A DNA stretch of 64,000 bases, from NCBI RefSeq assembly GCF_900496995.4, contig NC_044014.1:23830234-23894233 (forward strand), given 5' to 3'. The stretch's first letter is position 1, and each line of letters starts with the position of its first letter. Below the pieces are notes generated by a model that had not been told where the DNA came from, did not search any database, and saw only the letters and a list, made by a program, of their open reading frames with translations. Source of the stretch: Aquila chrysaetos chrysaetos. Its lineage: Eukaryota > Chordata > Aves > Accipitriformes > Accipitridae. Shown here one piece after another: positions 61,001-64,000 of this stretch. The translations under genes were made by a program, and so were the position numbers.

Positions 61001-61330
61001 GAGATGAATTTCTGAAGGTAGAGAGCAAGAGTGAAATCAGAATAGGCAAAAGAATAGGGGAAGGAGAGGAAGAGTAAAAGGAGAGGAAAGGAAAGGGGGA
61101 AGAAAGGGGGAAGAAAGGGAAAAGAAAAGAAAAGAGAAAAGAAAAGAAAAGAGAGGAAAGAAGAGAAGAGAAAAGAAAAAAGAAAAGAAGAGAAAAGAGA
61201 AAAGAAGAGAAAAGAAAAAAGAGAAGAAAAAACCCCCAAAAATAGAGAATAGAAAAGAGGAGACATCTGTACCTGCATAAGGCTGATCCAAGCTTGAGAA
61301 GGCAGAGTCCAGACCTGGAGAGCTGGGCAT
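55675..61330 (-). CDS. SYNPO2L: Synaptopodin 2-like (CHAP), short form as seen in window
   Basis: Actin- and alpha-actinin-associated Z-disc protein of heart and skeletal muscle. The terminal exon (55675-58013) matches human SYNPO2L throughout. Landmarks are KEAKTKCRTIASLL, SKGVLMFKKRRQRAKKYTLV (about residues 55-74) and PTSESEFDEEGFSDARSLTN. Further on come FNRSARPFTPGFSGQRPATS, RTGILQEARRRGNKKPMF, SPNPELLSLVQNLDEKP, EEDFLSLGAEACNFMQ, GAELFAKRQSRMDKFVVE, SWKYSPNIRAPPPIAYNP and the C-terminus FQVARPKFSAARTGMQANVW...GHH. Long proline/serine-rich linkers are typical of this disordered family. With the candidate exon at 61273-61330 it gives 2397 nt, 798 residues and no PDZ domain. The long isoform of mammals has an N-terminal PDZ domain whose exons I did not find; they are probably beyond 64 kb. 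Identity is certain; the 5' structure is not. Confidence 0.8.
59267..59616. repeat. (GGGAGA)/(GGAGA)n polypurine tract with internal duplication
   Basis: About 350 bp almost entirely of G and A on the + strand, in GAGGA/GGGAGA units. An 89-bp block at 59361-59449 recurs exactly at 59528-59616, an offset of 167 bp. This shows recent unequal exchange or slippage. The 175-residue open frame across it is a composition artefact. Confidence 0.93.
61054..61237. repeat. GAAAA-type polypurine tract
   Basis: About 180 bp of purines on the + strand in AAAAG/AAGAGA units with a few breaks. It ends about 35 bp from the donor of the candidate SYNPO2L exon. In the transcript it is a long U/C tract directly after that donor. 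Confidence 0.9.
61273..61330 (-). CDS. SYNPO2L: Candidate short first coding exon of SYNPO2L
   Basis: The ATG at 61330-61328 (GTGACATGC; G at -3) opens MPSSPGLDSAFSSLDQPYA plus one base, ending at TATGCAG|GTACAG. The leftover G joins the AG of the terminal exon as GAG, so the splice keeps frame. An in-frame ATG at 61363-61361 (MGSCELNGLCD...) and another at 61420 would lengthen it. It may instead be an internal exon with an acceptor in the pyrimidine-rich stretch near 61390-61350. I do not know a mammalian counterpart for this peptide, so the call rests on phase, donor and protein-like sequence. Confidence 0.42.
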
Positions 61331-61572
61331 GTCACAAAGCCCGTTTAATTCACAACTCCCCATAAACAGAGAGAGGCAATGAGAGAGAACCAGAGCAGTT
61401 CCCTGCTGGAGCAGAACCAAAACTCTGAGGTGTCCAAGCCCTTTGCTATCAGCTCCACAAGCCTTTTAAAGCCTCTCTTTTGTCTCGTAGGCATTGCTGC
61501 CCAAAGCCATGAGGTCACTTTGTCTATTTTTGTCTTCTTAGCTTCATCACTGAGCAGTGTGATGGACATTGT

Positions 61573-61655
61573 CACCTGGCACTTAAATACCTTCCTTCGT
61601 TCCCCCACCCTCTACTCCCTGTAAGGAGAAACTCCTCTTTTTTATTTTAAAATAA
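61573..61655 (-). promoter_or_regulatory. Candidate muscle promoter elements upstream of SYNPO2L short exon
   Basis: In minus-strand order: a perfect 14-bp AT palindrome TTATTTTAAAATAA (61655-61642, MEF2-like but not an exact consensus), a TATA-like TATTTAAG (61589-61582) and an E-box CAGGTG (61578-61573). They lie 240-330 bp upstream of the candidate start codon. Several ATGs occur between them and the start codon, which weakens the case. Confidence 0.25.
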
Positions 61656-61687
61656 GAAAATATACTCTATACTCTCACTGCTTCTGT

Positions 61688-61728
61688 GGTGCAAGCTTCA
61701 GGTTAGAAAGGTGCAAGCTTCAGGTTAG
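61688..61728. repeat. Tandem 19-bp repeat (two copies)
   Basis: GGTGCAAGCTTCAGGTTAG occurs at 61688-61706 and again at 61710-61728, separated by AAA. It is a recent 22-bp duplication. Confidence 0.9.
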
Positions 61729-64000
61729 TGTTTCCAATGCCTCAAGGTCCAGCATTTCTGTTCTAAAGAGCCCTTCAAAGAGATGAGACTAACACAGTGC
61801 TCATGTCCAACATGGACAGGCAGAGAAACCCACCCAGGAGGAAAGCAACTTTCCTTGTCTGAAACCCTCAGACAGCACCCAGCTCTGGGTAAACATAAGG
61901 AAGAAAAGAGAGAGGAGAGGCTTTCTTTTCCTGTATATATCAATTTCCTTCCATGTCTGAGGAGAACCAGTCCATGATACAGATTTCTGTTGTGTACCAG
62001 GACTGAGGAACATTTAACAGAGGAGCATTAGGATCCTGGATGCCTGCAGTGAAGTGGTTTAGTTTTGAGATAATTTGAATTAAAATGGCAGAGGCTGTTA
62101 CCCACACCACAGAAGAGTGTGGCTGTGCCCAGGGAGGGTGACGGAGCGTTTGGAGGCCAAGGAGTGGTGTTTTGGCAGCACCATTCAGAGCTCCAGCTCT
62201 GGAGACTGAGAGGTGTTGAAAGATGAGATGCTGATAGTGAGGACTGGGGTCGACAGGGAAGAAGGGAACAGAGGGTGCTGGGAGTCTACATATCTCCACA
62301 GTTGTGGCCTGCTTAGCATCTCCTCACACTTTGGCTAGGCCTTGTCTTACTGCCTCTTTCTGTACACAAGCAATAGCTCCTGTGAGAGAATCCCAGAGCC
62401 GTGGCCAAGGGACACTGCCCTGTGATTTTCCCTCCCAGCAGTCCCAGTCTTAGCAACACTGTAGCCCAGGACTCAAGCAGACCATCTCCAGTGTTAGTGA
62501 GTCTAGAAAAATGAAGGTCTGACCATGCATCCTGAAATCCCCTAGCCATTGCTGCATGCCGGGAAGACAACTTCCACAGGCAATGTTGCTGTAAGAGAGA
62601 CCTGTCATGCCTCCTACAGAGGCTCTTGCAGCAAGAGCAAAGTGGTTCAGTCTCTTCTTCTTTGATAAATATTTACACATCTAGGGATACAGTCTCTTTG
62701 GGAAAACCTTGTAGAATCGGATATATACAATATGCAATTGGAAATGAAAATACAGCTTTTCAGTACAGAAAAAATTATCTATTAAGAACATTCAGATGGA
62801 ATAGATAAAAGACTAAATGGAAGGGTTATAAAACTCTCCTACATTCTGTTGGTGCGGTGGATAATTTCTATAGAAAACTTTTTGTTAACTTTTAAAGCAC
62901 TTAGTTCTTGTCACCACTAAATTGTGTTGGAATAATCCACAAACCCAAAAATTTTCTGTTAAGCAAAGCCTACAAAGATTTTTGCATGAACTTAATTTAA
63001 CTAGATTTCACTGAAGTGAAATGAATAACGTTACTAATTACTCTAAAGAGAAGTATAAAAAGTATAAATCTTTTCAAGATCAGGCCCTATTAAAAGAAAG
63101 CATTTTAATGTATGCTCAGGAAAACTACTGAACAAGCAGGCTTACGCAATGTCAGATACTGTTGATGTTCACTAGGAAACAAACAATAGTAAATTTTAAT
63201 ACTAAAGACCAAATTCCAGAAAAGCTATTACCATAGAAAATAAGCATACTGCTAATTTCAGAGATAAAGAGCCTGTTCCTCTGTGATAAAATACTACTTG
63301 TCTACTATTTTTTCACATGGGATCAACTTGAATCTTGTTCTTCCAGCTATTTATGTTAGAGAAGGTCATTTTTCCATGGCTAACATTGCAAATATCTCAG
63401 TAAGTCGTTAGAGGCTATAGACATCTCATGCTTTTCATACCTGGAATCCTTTCAAAATAAGATTTGGATAGGTTATATTGGCCTTCTAAATATTTCCCTG
63501 TTGAAAGCTTCCACCTTTCAAGCTTCAACCAATGTTTGAATTGCAACCAGTACAGCAGAGGAGTATATATTCTTTTAGTTAAAAGAAGTACTAAAGCTCT
63601 TGGGACAGAAAACATGTTTCTCATTCTTGGATATATGCACACTTCAATTACGTAATCTGTGCATAATATAAAACATAGATATGGCTTCATCTCCAATTTA
63701 GGATGCTACAGGCAAACGCTTCAGTCCTACTCAAGTCTGCAACACTTAAGCATGTGTCTGAGGTTAAATACATAGTTAAGCACTTGTCAAATCAGTATTT
63801 CTTCTTAAAGGGCTAGTGATTTTAAGAGCTCCCAGTGAAACACTGCCCCCTGCAATCTTCTAGTTTTAGAAAAACAGAAATCAAGCTTCTCTGCAAGTGA
63901 ATTGACATCCCATGGGAAAAAACATGCCCAGTCATTTTTGACCACTCTTAGCCATTCTGTGACTTCCACACTGCTATTAAAGAGCTCTGCTAGGCAAAGA
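61729..64000. other. Non-coding sequence, probably SYNPO2L upstream intron or 5' flank
   Basis: No PDZ-domain coding sequence (a GGAPWGFRL-type motif) was found on the minus strand, and no other exon was recognised. The last 1.4 kb becomes AT-rich. Confidence 0.5.

Larger units (their letters stand above)
58014..61272 (-). other. SYNPO2L: SYNPO2L intron with two polypurine tracts
   Basis: 3259 bp if the candidate upstream exon is real. It contains the GA-rich tracts at 59267-59616 and 61054-61237, listed separately. No further exon was recognised, and a 170-residue minus-strand frame at 58518-59030 has no family resemblance. Confidence 0.6.

Noticed and set aside
60970-61420. Phe/Leu/Ser-rich minus-strand frames resembling membrane proteins
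   Set aside because: The hydrophobic part is translation of the pyrimidine strand of a GA repeat. Only the short segment before the donor at 61273 is kept as a candidate exon.
61345-61608. 87-residue minus-strand frame (GERRKVFKCQ...)
   Set aside because: Protein-like in part, but in a different frame from the candidate SYNPO2L exon, with a stop before the donor and no family match.
1-64000. CRISPR arrays, operons, insertion sequences, tRNA or rRNA genes
   Set aside because: Nothing of the kind is visible; the window is vertebrate nuclear DNA.

Overview
This window is vertebrate nuclear DNA, most likely from a bird. The genes are split into exons with GT..AG-type introns. A minus-oriented fragment that reads like the 3' end of a CR1 LINE, the dominant avian retroposon, lies at about 8.05-8.30 kb. 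The recognisable proteins are clear but diverged relatives of mammalian Z-disc proteins. I know of no bacterial-type features here. The species cannot be named from the sequence.

All recognisable genes are on the minus strand and follow the order I recall for human 10q22 (USP54 - MYOZ1 - SYNPO2L). From right to left: (1) SYNPO2L (synaptopodin 2-like/CHAP), with its large terminal coding exon at 55675-58013 and a small, phase-compatible candidate upstream exon at 61273-61330. PDZ-encoding exons were not found and may lie beyond 64 kb. (2) MYOZ1 (myozenin-1/calsarcin-2/FATZ-1), with all five coding exons found between 28132 and 42511. They join in phase into a predicted 294-residue protein, and one intron appears to use a GC donor. 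A candidate untranslated first exon with an adjacent MEF2 consensus lies at 44.7-44.9 kb. (3) A CpG island at about 19.3-20.6 kb with TCTCGCGAGA elements and YY1-type motifs. From synteny it is probably the promoter and non-coding exon 1 of USP54; the first 19 kb would then be its first intron. No USP54 coding exon was recognised, so that identity rests on gene order only.

Region by region: 1-15.85 kb is AT-rich probable intron with one CR1 fragment. 15.85-18.27 kb is a roughly 2.4 kb uninterrupted polypurine minisatellite; the very long open frames across it are composition artefacts. 19.3-20.6 kb is the CpG-island promoter. 20.6-27.8 kb is intergenic, with an unexplained GC-rich patch at 25.55-26.06 kb. 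27.8-44.9 kb is MYOZ1. 45-55.6 kb is intergenic sequence, probably including the SYNPO2L 3' UTR, with short telomere-like repeats at 50.8-51.0 kb. 55.7-64 kb is the 3' part of SYNPO2L with two more polypurine tracts.

MYOZ1 and SYNPO2L both encode Z-disc proteins of striated muscle and are arranged head-to-tail, so shared muscle control is plausible. The most notable structural theme is that the three large polypurine tracts and five long G homopolymers all put purines on the + strand. The genes are transcribed from the other strand, so their introns would carry very long C/U-only RNA.
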